Under the pieces are notes generated by a model. It was not told the origin of the DNA and did no database searches. It saw nothing but the letters and a program-made list of their open reading frames with translations. DNA of 21,467 nt from Anaerolineae bacterium. Its GTDB lineage: Bacteria; Chloroflexota; Anaerolineae; JAFGEY01. Below, piece by piece: positions 8,290 through 15,561 of the stretch. The stretch spans positions 1 through 21,467 of the forward strand of contig JAFGIE010000252.1 in NCBI GenBank assembly GCA_016929775.1, read 5' to 3'. Made by a program: the position numbers and the translations under genes. Position 1 is the stretch's first letter. Each line of letters begins with the position of its first letter.

Positions 8290-9753
8290 TCAGGCGACCG
8301 TCGCCGCCACGATGACCAGCACACTCCAGGTACCAGCGGTCCAGGCCAACGCGCGCCCCAGCCACCGGCTCAGGCGGCGCCCGCTGTCGCTCCGCCGCGA
8401 GAGCCACATCGTGACTCCAACCACGCACACCACGACCCATAGATCGAGGGGCCACAGGACGCGCCACTGCGTCCAGCGGTCCGTCAGAGAAGTGTACGAC
8501 AGCAACAGGCCATTCGTGAGGAGCACGCCGACCGGGATCAGGAGCCAGATGCTCGAGGCAGCGCCCATGACAATGCACAACCCCAGTCCCAGCAGCAAGA
8601 GCTCAACAGGCCAACCCGTGGCAAAGACCGCCCATCGGTCCGTCAGCGCCGCCAAGGTCGCCGCCGCCAGGTTCCCGACCACGACCAATGCTGCCGCACG
8701 CGCAATGGCCCGCCCCAATCGTCCGCGCGATCCACCAGCCGAATCTCCGTCCGCATCCTGGTGCGCGCCTCCCTCAGCCAACTCTGTGTCTGCCTCGACC
8801 AAGCGTGGATCGACCAGCCGGTTTCGCTGCTCACCAGAGAGGACCTTGGCGGGCAGAGATCTGCCCTGGGCTGTGGTCAACGCCGGCAGCGAGACGCGCG
8901 CCGGCACGTCGATCCCGGCTTCCTGTGCTGCCCTGCGCAGCGCGTCTGCCATCTCTTCGGCGCTCTGGTAGCGCACATCCGGATCCCGCGCCAGTGCCTG
9001 GGCAACCACAGCATCCAGCTCTACCGGCACATCCGGGCAGCGCAGGCGTGCGGAGGGCAGCGGTGCCCGCAGGTGCTCGATCAGCGCCCCGAGCGGCGTG
9101 TCGGCTGCGAAGGGTTTGCGCGCGGCGAGCATCTCGTACAGCACGATCCCCAGCGAATAGAGGTCACTGCGCGCATCACAGTGACCCTCCAGGGCGAGCT
9201 CCGGCGCGATGTAGCTCAGGGTACCGATCAGGGCGCCCGACGCCGTGTGTCGCGTAGCCCCCACGATCTGGGCGATGCCAAAGTCTCCCAATACCGCCTC
9301 GCCGCGCCGGGTGAGCAAGATGTTGGCGGGCTTGATATCCCTGTGCACCACGCCCTCGCCGTGGGCATAGGCCAAGGCAGCAAGCAGGTCGATTAGGATG
9401 CGCACGCTTTCGCCGATCGGCATCCGCTCGCCGCGCTGCGCGAAATCCGCGAGCCGGGCCTTGAGCGTGTCCCCTTCGAGCAGCTCCATGACCATATAGT
9501 ACACGCCATCCTGCACGTCAAAGTCGTGTACCTGGACGATGTTCGGATGCCGCAGGGCGGCGATCGCCCGTGCCTCCCGCCGGAAACGCGCCAGGAAGGG
9601 CTCGTCGTCCACGAGCTCGGGATGCAGCACCTTGACCGCAACGTGGCGGTCAAGCTGCGCATGGTATGCCCGGAACACGTGCGCCATACCGCCCCGCCCC
9701 AATGGTTCGAGGATCTGGTATCGGCCCAGCGTGCGTCCCTCTAGAGAAGGCAA
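8290..9753 (-). CDS. Membrane-anchored Hanks-type Ser/Thr protein kinase
   Basis: 487 residues. The N-terminal kinase domain (about 11-280) has all key elements: glycine loop LGRGGMAHVF, catalytic Lys in HVAVKVL (K41), HRDIKPANILL with D139, DFG with D157, and APE at 183-185. A disordered acidic linker (about 285-345) leads to a C-terminal membrane part (about 350-487) with roughly five hydrophobic segments. Within it a 53-residue period repeats without gaps: N361 with N414, LTDRW 370-374 with 423-427, and WP 381-382 with 434-435. It resembles the 2TM-type module seen in some bacterial kinases, here in two copies. No large extracellular sensor is present, so it may sense the membrane or lipid state. 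The start is TTG, supported by AAGGGAG six bases upstream (9760-9766); the first internal Met lies inside the glycine loop. The gene directly follows the FHA regulator (100-base gap). Confidence 0.95.
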   Translation of the reverse strand: MPSLEGRTLGRYQILEPLGRGGMAHVFRAYHAQLDRHVAVKVLHPELVDDEPFLARFRREARAIAALRHPNIVQVHDFDVQDGVYYMVMELLEGDTLKARLADFAQRGERMPIGESVRILIDLLAALAYAHGEGVVHRDIKPANILLTRRGEAVLGDFGIAQIVGATRHTASGALIGTLSYIAPELALEGHCDARSDLYSLGIVLYEMLAARKPFAADTPLGALIEHLRAPLPSARLRCPDVPVELDAVVAQALARDPDVRYQSAEEMADALRRAAQEAGIDVPARVSLPALTTAQGRSLPAKVLSGEQRNRLVDPRLVEADTELAEGGAHQDADGDSAGGSRGRLGRAIARAAALVVVGNLAAATLAALTDRWAVFATGWPVELLLLGLGLCIVMGAASSIWLLIPVGVLLTNGLLLSYTSLTDRWTQWRVLWPLDLWVVVCVVGVTMWLSRRSDSGRRLSRWLGRALAWTAGTWSVLVIVAATVA

Positions 9754-9827
9754 ATCGATCTCCCTTCGGCCCCATCCGAGGCGCGCCGCGTACTACGACG
9801 CGCAGACCACTGGCGCCGTTCACACCT

Positions 9828-9850
9828 GTCACATGACCGCTAACCGTTAG
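9828..9850. promoter_or_regulatory. Two short palindromes just after the FHA regulator gene, ahead of the kinase
   Basis: GTCACATGAC (9828-9837; arms GTCA and TGAC) and CTAACCGTTAG (9840-9850; 5-bp arms around one base) lie side by side in the 100-base gap. A GC-rich imperfect palindrome (9781-9803) lies closer to the kinase start. These could be operator sites for the adjacent winged-helix regulator or mRNA structures. Each is short enough to occur by chance. No convincing -10 box was found nearby. Confidence 0.25.
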
Positions 9851-9853
9851 GCA

Positions 9854-10468
9854 CTATGGCTGCGTCGCCAGCTTGTAGCCCCGCCCGCGTACCGTAATGA
9901 GGAGCCGCGGTTCCCCTGGCGCCACCTCCAGCTTGGCGCGCAGACGTCGCACGAGGTTCTCGACCTGGTAGTCATACACCTCGCCCTGGTACTCGGGCCA
10001 CACGGCTTCGCCGATCTCGTCCTTTGACCGCACTTGGCCCTGGTGCTCGTACAGGTACACCAGCAGCGCGAACTCTTTCGGCGACAGCGACGCCACGCGC
10101 CGGTCTACGCGGACCACTGCGCCCTCGACATCGATCTCTAGCTGTGGAAACACCGTGTCACGGAACGTGATGTCCGGGTCGTGATAGATGAGCACGACAT
10201 CGCCGATCGCCACCCGATCCTGGTCACGCAGCTCTGTCGGTGACACCAGGCGCTCGTCGTTGAGGTAGGTGCCGTTCGTGCTCTCCAGGTCCTCGAGCAC
10301 CGACCGCCAGCCCTCGCGCGTGACCCGCGCGTGCTCCCGCGAGACGCGCTTGCTGGTGATCACGATCTCGTTCTCCACGGCGCGCCCGATGGTCACGACA
10401 TCGCCCGTCAGCGGGTGTTCGCGCCCCGTCGGATCGGTGAAATAGGGCACCATCTCGCTGTCGCTCAT
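9854..10468 (-). CDS. FHA-domain winged-helix transcriptional regulator
   Basis: 204 residues in two domains. The FHA domain (about 20-95) carries all canonical phosphothreonine-binding residues: TIGR at 26-29, S43 and H46 in SREH, and STNGTYLND with N65 and G66. A winged-helix DNA-binding domain of OmpR/PhoB type (about 112-201) follows, with LSPKEFALLVYLYEH, the recognition-helix block VENLVRRLRAKLE, and the wing ITVRGRGYKL. There is no receiver domain, so phosphopeptide binding by FHA would replace aspartyl phosphorylation. Mycobacterial EmbR combines FHA and winged helix in the opposite order plus a BTAD domain, and binds kinase-phosphorylated sites; that is the nearest known logic. ATG 10468 is preferred, with AGGTGAGG six bases upstream (10475-10482); an in-frame GTG at 10516 is the alternative. 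The kinase encoded next is the obvious partner. The target promoter is unknown; the neighbouring glycosidase genes are candidates. Confidence 0.94.
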   Translation of the reverse strand: MSDSEMVPYFTDPTGREHPLTGDVVTIGRAVENEIVITSKRVSREHARVTREGWRSVLEDLESTNGTYLNDERLVSPTELRDQDRVAIGDVVLIYHDPDITFRDTVFPQLEIDVEGAVVRVDRRVASLSPKEFALLVYLYEHQGQVRSKDEIGEAVWPEYQGEVYDYQVENLVRRLRAKLEVAPGEPRLLITVRGRGYKLATQP

Positions 10469-10539
10469 CGTCTGCCTCACCTCTCTGCGCTCGCTGACGG
10501 ACGTAGCTCCGTGCACCTACCCTTGTCAGGCGCCGCACC

Positions 10540-12534
10540 CTAGGGCAGTTGGATGACGGCGACTCCCAGACGGTCGAGGACCAACTCCTCCCCCGTCTCT
10601 GTCCCAGACAGCAGCTCCATCTGTCCCGGTGGCACAGGGACGCGCTGTTCCTCTTCCGTGTGATTGATCAGGAACAGGAGCCGCTTCCCCGCGCCCACGC
10701 GCTCAGAGCGCTCCACGCCTGGTGGCAGCCCCTCTGGCACGTCAACCCCCGCGCGCGCCAGCATGTCTGCCACCAGCCGGTCATAGAGCGACTCCTCGGC
10801 AGGCACAGTGCCGACAAAGTAGCCATAGCCGCGCCCGTACCGGTTTCGCGTTGCCGCCGCATATGTCGCCAGATGCCATTCATCGTACCGGGCTAGGACA
10901 TCGGCGCTCACAGGCTGCACCCACTCGGCGGTCTGGGTCGCCGTATAGTCGCCTGCCAGTTCGCCTTCGCCCACCAGCCTGTAGGTGAACGCGGGCCCGC
11001 GTCCCCACGCCGCGCCGAGCGACTCGTACTCCTCGATCTCGATCCCGAGTGCATCGGACAGCAATCCCGGGAGCGTCCGCGCATGGCAGAGCCCCGTCTC
11101 ATCCTTGACGCCAGTGCGTGAATCGGCATACAGCACGCCGCCCCGCTGCACATAGTCGCTCAGGGCGCGCGCCACGCCATCAGGCAGCACGTAGAGATCG
11201 GGGGCGAACACGACCTTGTACGGACTCAGATCGTCCGTCGCCCGGCAAAAGTCGACATTCACACCGGCGCGAAAGAGCGCCCGATAAACCCGATCCATCG
11301 CCGCGTGGTACGTGTTGTCGCTGTAGCCGGGCTGGATCCGAACCGCCCAGATGCTGTCATAGTCATAGATGATCGCCACCGGCGCCTGGACCGTCGTGCC
11401 CTGCAGCACGTCCTCGATCTTGCGTAGGGCGCGCGCGGTCCCTGCCGCTTCCTGGTACCGGCGTAAGCCCTTGCCGTCGTGGCCCAGCAGCCCGTGCCAG
11501 TACTGCTCTCTCCCCGCCGTGCACGTCCGCCAGCGGAACCAGACGATCGCGTCGGCGCCATGCGCCACCTGCTGCAGCGCGATCTTTGGGATTTCGCCCG
11601 GTCGTGGGTTCCGCCCATACGTTCCCCAGCCTCCGGGACCAGCCGTGGTCTCCATGATCCAAAAGTTCTTCCGCTTCAGGCTGCGCATCAAGTCTGCGCC
11701 CTCGGAGGCGCGGTAGGGCACCTCGGGCTCGCCCCACACCGGGTAGTTATCCCAGCTGACGTGATCCAGGTCCTCCGCCAGCGCATAGTAGTCCAGCTCG
11801 TGGAACAGCCCCATGAGGTTGTGCGTCACAAAGTGGTGGGGACAGACCTCGCGCAGGATACGCACTTGGTCGCGCTGGAAGCGCACGTTCAACCACGACA
11901 CAAACCGCTGCCAGTCCAGGCAAGCGCTTGGGTTGTGTGTCTGCGGGTCGTCCGGGATCACGATCTCAGCCCACGTGCCGTACTTGTGTCCCCAAAAGTG
12001 CGTGCCCCAGGCACGGTTCAGCTCGGCAAGGGATCCGTACCGGGTCCTGAGCCAGTCCTGAAAGCGTGTGCGGCAGCTGTCGCAATAGCAGACCGGGTTC
12101 CCAAACTCGTTGTCCGTCTGCCAGCCGATCACGTTCGGTGCATCCCGGAAGTGCTCTGCGATGGCGCGCGTCATCCGTTCGGATAACAGGCGGTACGCCC
12201 CAGAGGTGAAGCAGTTGTTCTTGCGCACGCCCCAGGTGACGCGCGTGCCATCCCCTTTCATCGCCAACGTCTCGGGGTACGTGTGAGCGACCCAGGCTGG
12301 CATCGTCGCGGTCTGCGTGCACAGGATCGCCTGGATCCCCTCCCTATCCAAGACCGCCAACGCATCGTCTAGCCATCCAAAGTCGTACACCCCTTCGCGC
12401 GGCTCCAGGTCGACCCACGCGAACTCTGCCATGCGAACGACATTGAACCCCGCCTCGCGCATCATGCGCGCATCGGTCTCCCACCTCTCTCGTGGCCAAT
12501 GCTCCGGATAATAGTCCGCGCCGATGTACATCAT
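10540..12534 (-). CDS. GH42 beta-galactosidase
   Basis: 664 residues, the usual GH42 length. The protein opens with IGADYYPEHWP, the standard start of the TIM barrel. The acid/base is E143 in TDNEFG and the nucleophile is E295 in WIMETTAG. Four cysteines (C108, C149, C151, C154) match the zinc cluster known from the Thermus A4 beta-galactosidase. The middle beta-galactosidase trimerisation domain follows (about 390-590; VAIIYDYDSIWA, YVQRGGVLYADSRTG), then a short beta-rich C-terminal domain. It hydrolyses terminal beta-galactosides, probably in the cytoplasm, since no signal peptide is seen. The frame is open far upstream into the PIG-L gene, but ATG 12534 is chosen because it matches the family start and has AGGAAGGA seven bases upstream (12542-12549). 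It follows PIG-L by 52 bases and is probably the fourth gene of the operon that starts with the aldo/keto reductase. Confidence 0.95.
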   Translation of the reverse strand: MMYIGADYYPEHWPRERWETDARMMREAGFNVVRMAEFAWVDLEPREGVYDFGWLDDALAVLDREGIQAILCTQTATMPAWVAHTYPETLAMKGDGTRVTWGVRKNNCFTSGAYRLLSERMTRAIAEHFRDAPNVIGWQTDNEFGNPVCYCDSCRTRFQDWLRTRYGSLAELNRAWGTHFWGHKYGTWAEIVIPDDPQTHNPSACLDWQRFVSWLNVRFQRDQVRILREVCPHHFVTHNLMGLFHELDYYALAEDLDHVSWDNYPVWGEPEVPYRASEGADLMRSLKRKNFWIMETTAGPGGWGTYGRNPRPGEIPKIALQQVAHGADAIVWFRWRTCTAGREQYWHGLLGHDGKGLRRYQEAAGTARALRKIEDVLQGTTVQAPVAIIYDYDSIWAVRIQPGYSDNTYHAAMDRVYRALFRAGVNVDFCRATDDLSPYKVVFAPDLYVLPDGVARALSDYVQRGGVLYADSRTGVKDETGLCHARTLPGLLSDALGIEIEEYESLGAAWGRGPAFTYRLVGEGELAGDYTATQTAEWVQPVSADVLARYDEWHLATYAAATRNRYGRGYGYFVGTVPAEESLYDRLVADMLARAGVDVPEGLPPGVERSERVGAGKRLLFLINHTEEEQRVPVPPGQMELLSGTETGEELVLDRLGVAVIQLP

Positions 12535-12586
12535 GATCCCATCCTTCCTGACCGCACGTCCAACGCGCGCTCGAGCGGCGCACCGC

Positions 12587-13375
12587 TCACTCGGGCGCGG
12601 GCGGCTGCTTCCCCGGCGTGCACAGCGGTCCGATCGCCGCACGGAGCGGATCGGCGCCCGGGCTGCAGTACCCCAGGTGCAGGCGCCGTGTCCAGCCCTC
12701 GGCGTACGCATAACGTCCAGACATGTGCCCCACACTGCGGCACATCCGTCGTATCTCGTCCAGGTAGGCGTCAATGCCCTGGCTGGCGTCCAGCCATTCC
12801 TTCTGGCTGCGGTGTGTCGCCAGCATCGCACGCTTGATCTCCATCACGTCGGTGACGTCAACGTACATCTCTGGGTGGACAAGTTGGCCGAGCGGTTCGT
12901 GCAGGCCATATGGCAGTGCGTGATAGATCGTCACCGCTTGCCCGGTCGTCGACTGCGCCGGGTCCGTGCGAAAGTTGCGCATCCCGCGCGCAAAAGCCGC
13001 CGTGCACACCAGACGGCTGGTGTTCGAGTGATCCTCCATGTACTCGTCGGGCCAATGGGTGAGGACGATCTCGGGCGCGACGGTGCGAAGCACGCTCGCC
13101 ACACGGCGCAGCGTGCCCAGGTCGTAGAGGATCTCGAGATCGTCGACCAGGCTCTCGTGGTACACCGCGCCGACGAGCGCTGCTGCAGCCCGTGATTCCT
13201 CGCGCCGGATGCGTACGATCGTCTCGGCGTCCAGCCGTTCGCTGCCGCACGACCCATTGGCGATCGTCATATAGTGCAGCTCGTATCCAGCGCGCCCCAG
13301 CAGGATCAACGTCCCGGACATCATAAACTCGATGTCGTCCGGGTGCGCGGCGATGGCGAAAGCACGATGTGGCAC
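12587..13375 (-). CDS. PIG-L/LmbE-family deacetylase
   Basis: 262 residues. The AHPDD motif near residue 10 (FAIAAHPDDIEF) and the later EDHSNTSRL block (D/H-x-x-x-x-S) are the zinc-binding signatures of the PIG-L family. These enzymes remove N-acetyl groups from GlcNAc-linked substrates such as mycothiol or bacillithiol precursors, or other acylated sugars. The substrate cannot be read here; the company of GH42, an amidase and a reductase suggests an N-acylated sugar or glycoside, by inference. No signal peptide is visible. I chose GTG 13375 because the conserved core begins five residues later, GGGGAG lies eight bases upstream (13384-13389), and this start leaves a 29-base gap after the amidase. 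An in-frame start at 13456 would overlap the amidase gene by 52 bases and add a non-conserved tail. Its own C-terminus is Pro-rich. Confidence 0.92.
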   Translation of the reverse strand: MPHRAFAIAAHPDDIEFMMSGTLILLGRAGYELHYMTIANGSCGSERLDAETIVRIRREESRAAAALVGAVYHESLVDDLEILYDLGTLRRVASVLRTVAPEIVLTHWPDEYMEDHSNTSRLVCTAAFARGMRNFRTDPAQSTTGQAVTIYHALPYGLHEPLGQLVHPEMYVDVTDVMEIKRAMLATHRSQKEWLDASQGIDAYLDEIRRMCRSVGHMSGRYAYAEGWTRRLHLGYCSPGADPLRAAIGPLCTPGKQPPAPE

Positions 13376-13404
13376 GCTGCTCGCTCCCCTACCGACGGAT
13401 GCGT

Positions 13405-14370
13405 CTACCCCGGAGGCAGGTAGGCCTTGGGAAAGCGGGCTGCGACCGTGTAGCACGGATCCACCACGTTCCCGATCCGCATGCTGCCCACCTGCCCACT
13501 AAGCTGCCACGCCTCCTCGCGTCGAAAGCCATAGCTGTGCACCAGCCAGTTGAGTAGCTCGATCTGAGCCAGGCGCACGCAGTCCATCAGAGGACGCGTG
13601 CTCCCCAGTGTCATGATGTGTGTGTCCGTCTCTAGGCGGGGCCAGTCGCTTGCCTGCCCCTTGCACAGGCCGATCTCGAGCATGACCTCTGCCGGTACCT
13701 CGAGCGCCGTCCCATTGACCTCGCCGTCCCCCTGCGCCGCATGCACGTCGCCGAAAGAGAGGTAGGCCCCATCGACCCATACAGGGAGGTACAGTGTGCT
13801 CCCGGCGCCGACCTCGGGGTAGTCCATGTTCCCACCGTATTCGCCCGGCGTCAATGTCATCTCGACCCGACCATAGCGCGGCGCCACGCCGATCGACCCG
13901 ATGAACGGTCGGAGCGGAATCTCAACACGACGTAGGCGGCTGTCGGGCAGCTCGAGTACCCCCACGCCCCGCTCCAGGTCCAGCTGCCACTCGTACCAGA
14001 TCGTGGGTATGGGCTCGTTGTAGAGCAGCATGTGACCCGGGCCCTCCCCCGTCAGCGACCCAAAGTTCGTGTTCTGCTTGCTGATCGCGACATCCCGCGT
14101 GATGTCGATCCTCAGCACGCGGACCGCCAAGAGATCCCCCTCCTTGGCGCCCTGGACATAGACGGGGCCTACGACGGGGTTGGATTCGCGCAGCGATGTT
14201 CCGGGCGCATCCGGCTTCATCGCCTCGGGCAGCGGCTGGCGATGCCGATCGAGGCCAAACGCATCCCGCGTCTCCGCGACTACCCGGTCGCCGGGCTCAA
14301 TCCGCAGCGCCGGCGGGTGTGCGGCAAACGTGTAGTGGTAGACTTGGGGTTCGAGTCGATGTAGTGCCAT
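13405..14370 (-). CDS. Acetamidase/formamidase family amide hydrolase
   Basis: 321 residues, typical for the FmdA/AmdA family, which hydrolyses acetamide or formamide to ammonium and the acid and is built from beta-sandwich domains with a metal site. Diagnostic blocks are LRIEPGDRVVAETRDAFG near the N-terminus, NPVVGPVYVQGAKEGDLLAVRV, and FGDVHAAQGDGEVNGTALE, which contains the conserved metal-site His and Asp/Glu residues. The true substrate may be another small amide. Start ATG 14370 is two bases past the stop of the aldo/keto reductase gene (14372), with GAAGG nine bases upstream inside that gene (14380-14384). An ATG at 14394 would overlap more and add eight residues outside the family pattern. 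The tight spacing marks the two as one transcription unit. Confidence 0.93.
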   Translation of the reverse strand: MALHRLEPQVYHYTFAAHPPALRIEPGDRVVAETRDAFGLDRHRQPLPEAMKPDAPGTSLRESNPVVGPVYVQGAKEGDLLAVRVLRIDITRDVAISKQNTNFGSLTGEGPGHMLLYNEPIPTIWYEWQLDLERGVGVLELPDSRLRRVEIPLRPFIGSIGVAPRYGRVEMTLTPGEYGGNMDYPEVGAGSTLYLPVWVDGAYLSFGDVHAAQGDGEVNGTALEVPAEVMLEIGLCKGQASDWPRLETDTHIMTLGSTRPLMDCVRLAQIELLNWLVHSYGFRREEAWQLSGQVGSMRIGNVVDPCYTVAARFPKAYLPPG

Positions 14371-14371
14371 C

Positions 14372-15373
14372 TTACTTGGCCTTCGCCCCGGCATAGACCA
14401 CCCCGCTCTGCACCTCGAGTCGGTCGGTGGCGGGCGGCGGCGTCTCTGAGAGCAGCGAGAGCTCGTTCCGCCACTCGGGCGTCATCTCGATCTCGAGCGC
14501 GCCCAGCGAGCCCTCCAGCTGTGTCAAGTTACGCGCGCCGATGATCGGCGCGGTCAACGCCGGATGGGACATCACCCAGGCTACTGCAAGCGATACCGGC
14601 GACACGCCTCGCGCCTCTGCGTGGGCGACAAAACGGTCTGCAGCCTCATAGTAGGCGTCGGGTGCGTAACGACGGACGTACATGTCGTTCTCGACCAGTC
14701 GTCCAGACGCCGGGCGCCGGTCCACGCCATACTTGCCCGTCAAGAGGCCTGCGCCGAGCGGACTGTACGAGATCACGCCGATCTGCTCAAACGCCGCGAG
14801 CGGCAGGATCTCGACCTCAGCTTGACGCTTCACGAGGTTGTACATCGGTTGGATACACTCGAATCGCGCCAGTCCCTCCCTGGCTGAGACGCCCAACGCC
14901 CGAGCGATCTGCCACGCCGCCCAGTTGCTGACACCGGGATGCAGGATCTTGCCCTGCCGCACCAGGTCATCCAGCGCACGCAGCGTGGTCTCCATCGGCG
15001 TCAGCGGGTCGAATGTGTGCACAAAGTACAGATCGATTCGGTCGGTCCCCAGCCGCCGCAAGCTGCTCTCGACCGCAAGCATCAGATGTCGTCGCGAGGC
15101 GCCCTTGTCGTTGACGCCCTCGCCCATGGGGAAGCAGAACTTGGTGCTGATCACGAGTTCGTCTCGATGCCCTGCGATCAGGGCGCCTAGGATGCGCTCC
15201 GACTCGCCAGCTGAGTACACGTTCGCCGTGTCGAAAAAGTTGATGCCCGCGTCGCGGCAGCGCGCGTACATCGCCGCAGAGGTCTCTCGGTCTGCGTCCC
15301 CCCCGAATGACATCGTCCCAAAGCAGAGCTTTGAGACCTGGATCCCAGTCTTGCCCAGGGTACGGTACTCCAT
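14372..15373 (-). CDS. Aldo/keto reductase
   Basis: 333 residues, a typical (alpha/beta)8 NADPH-dependent aldo/keto reductase. It opens with MEYRTLGKTGIQVSKLCFGT. The catalytic tetrad is visible: D48 and Y53 (FDTANVYSAGESE), K78 (VISTKF) and H119 (LYFVHTFD). PIIGARNLTQLE near the C-terminus is the cofactor-binding block. It resembles the bacterial YajO/YhdN-like group acting on sugar or other aldehydes and ketones; the substrate is unknown. ATG 15373 is supported by a strong Shine-Dalgarno, AGGAGGG, seven bases upstream (15381-15387). An upstream in-frame ATG at 15409 would place that site inside the coding region. It is the first gene after the promoter at 15452-15479 and leads the operon with amidase, PIG-L deacetylase and GH42. 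Confidence 0.95.
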   Translation of the reverse strand: MEYRTLGKTGIQVSKLCFGTMSFGGDADRETSAAMYARCRDAGINFFDTANVYSAGESERILGALIAGHRDELVISTKFCFPMGEGVNDKGASRRHLMLAVESSLRRLGTDRIDLYFVHTFDPLTPMETTLRALDDLVRQGKILHPGVSNWAAWQIARALGVSAREGLARFECIQPMYNLVKRQAEVEILPLAAFEQIGVISYSPLGAGLLTGKYGVDRRPASGRLVENDMYVRRYAPDAYYEAADRFVAHAEARGVSPVSLAVAWVMSHPALTAPIIGARNLTQLEGSLGALEIEMTPEWRNELSLLSETPPPATDRLEVQSGVVYAGAKAK

Positions 15374-15416
15374 GTGTCTACCCTCCTCACACAGACGCTC
15401 TTGCTCCATCGGCTGT

Positions 15417-15443
15417 GGCGTGCTGAACCGCGAACCGCACGCC
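15417..15443 (-). promoter_or_regulatory. Stem-loop at the predicted 5' end of the aldo/keto reductase mRNA
   Basis: GGCGTGC (15417-15423) and GCACGCC (15437-15443) form a perfect 7-bp stem with a 13-base loop that contains a repeated GAACC. With a start of transcription at about A15445, the stem begins at +3 of the mRNA. The leader is about 72 bases long. It may protect the 5' end or act as a regulatory leader; no known riboswitch family is recognised. Confidence 0.4.
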
Positions 15444-15451
15444 GTGCACCC

Positions 15452-15479
15452 ATTATACCACGAAAGCAGGTCGGGCCAA
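15452..15479 (-). promoter_or_regulatory. Extended -10 sigma-70-type promoter for the reductase operon
   Basis: On the minus strand a perfect TATAAT (15452-15457) is preceded by TG one base upstream (extended -10). A TTGGCC -35 box (15474-15479; 4 of 6 against consensus) lies 16 bases away. The predicted start is an A at about 15445, 72 bases before the ATG of the aldo/keto reductase. It stands out in an otherwise GC-rich region. Confidence 0.75.
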
Positions 15480-15485
15480 GCTTGC

Positions 15486-15528
15486 GACGCCTACCCCCGC
15501 GGCAGGCGTCACCATGGCCCACGCGTGG
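15486..15528. promoter_or_regulatory. Inverted repeat and palindrome upstream of the -35 box, candidate operator
   Basis: GACGCCT (15486-15492) and AGGCGTC (15504-15510) are exact reverse complements separated by 11 bases, ending 6 bases from the -35 box and centred near -53. The half-sites are 18 bases apart, about two helical turns. A perfect 10-bp palindrome, CCACGCGTGG, lies at 15519-15528, centred near -78. Position suggests an activator or repressor site; the first repeat could also be a terminator hairpin for the upstream gene, but no T-run follows. Confidence 0.4.
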
Positions 15529-15561
15529 ACCTGCTCGGGTCGGCCCACGGGACCGGCGCGC

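Noticed and set aside
10469..10539. Possible promoter (CTGACA-like -35) ahead of the FHA regulator
   Set aside because: No acceptable -10 hexamer at 16-18 bases; the gene may be read from the upstream operon.
12535..12831. N-terminal extension of GH42 by 99 residues
   Set aside because: The extension runs into the PIG-L gene and is Arg-rich; the family start and a good Shine-Dalgarno fix ATG 12534.
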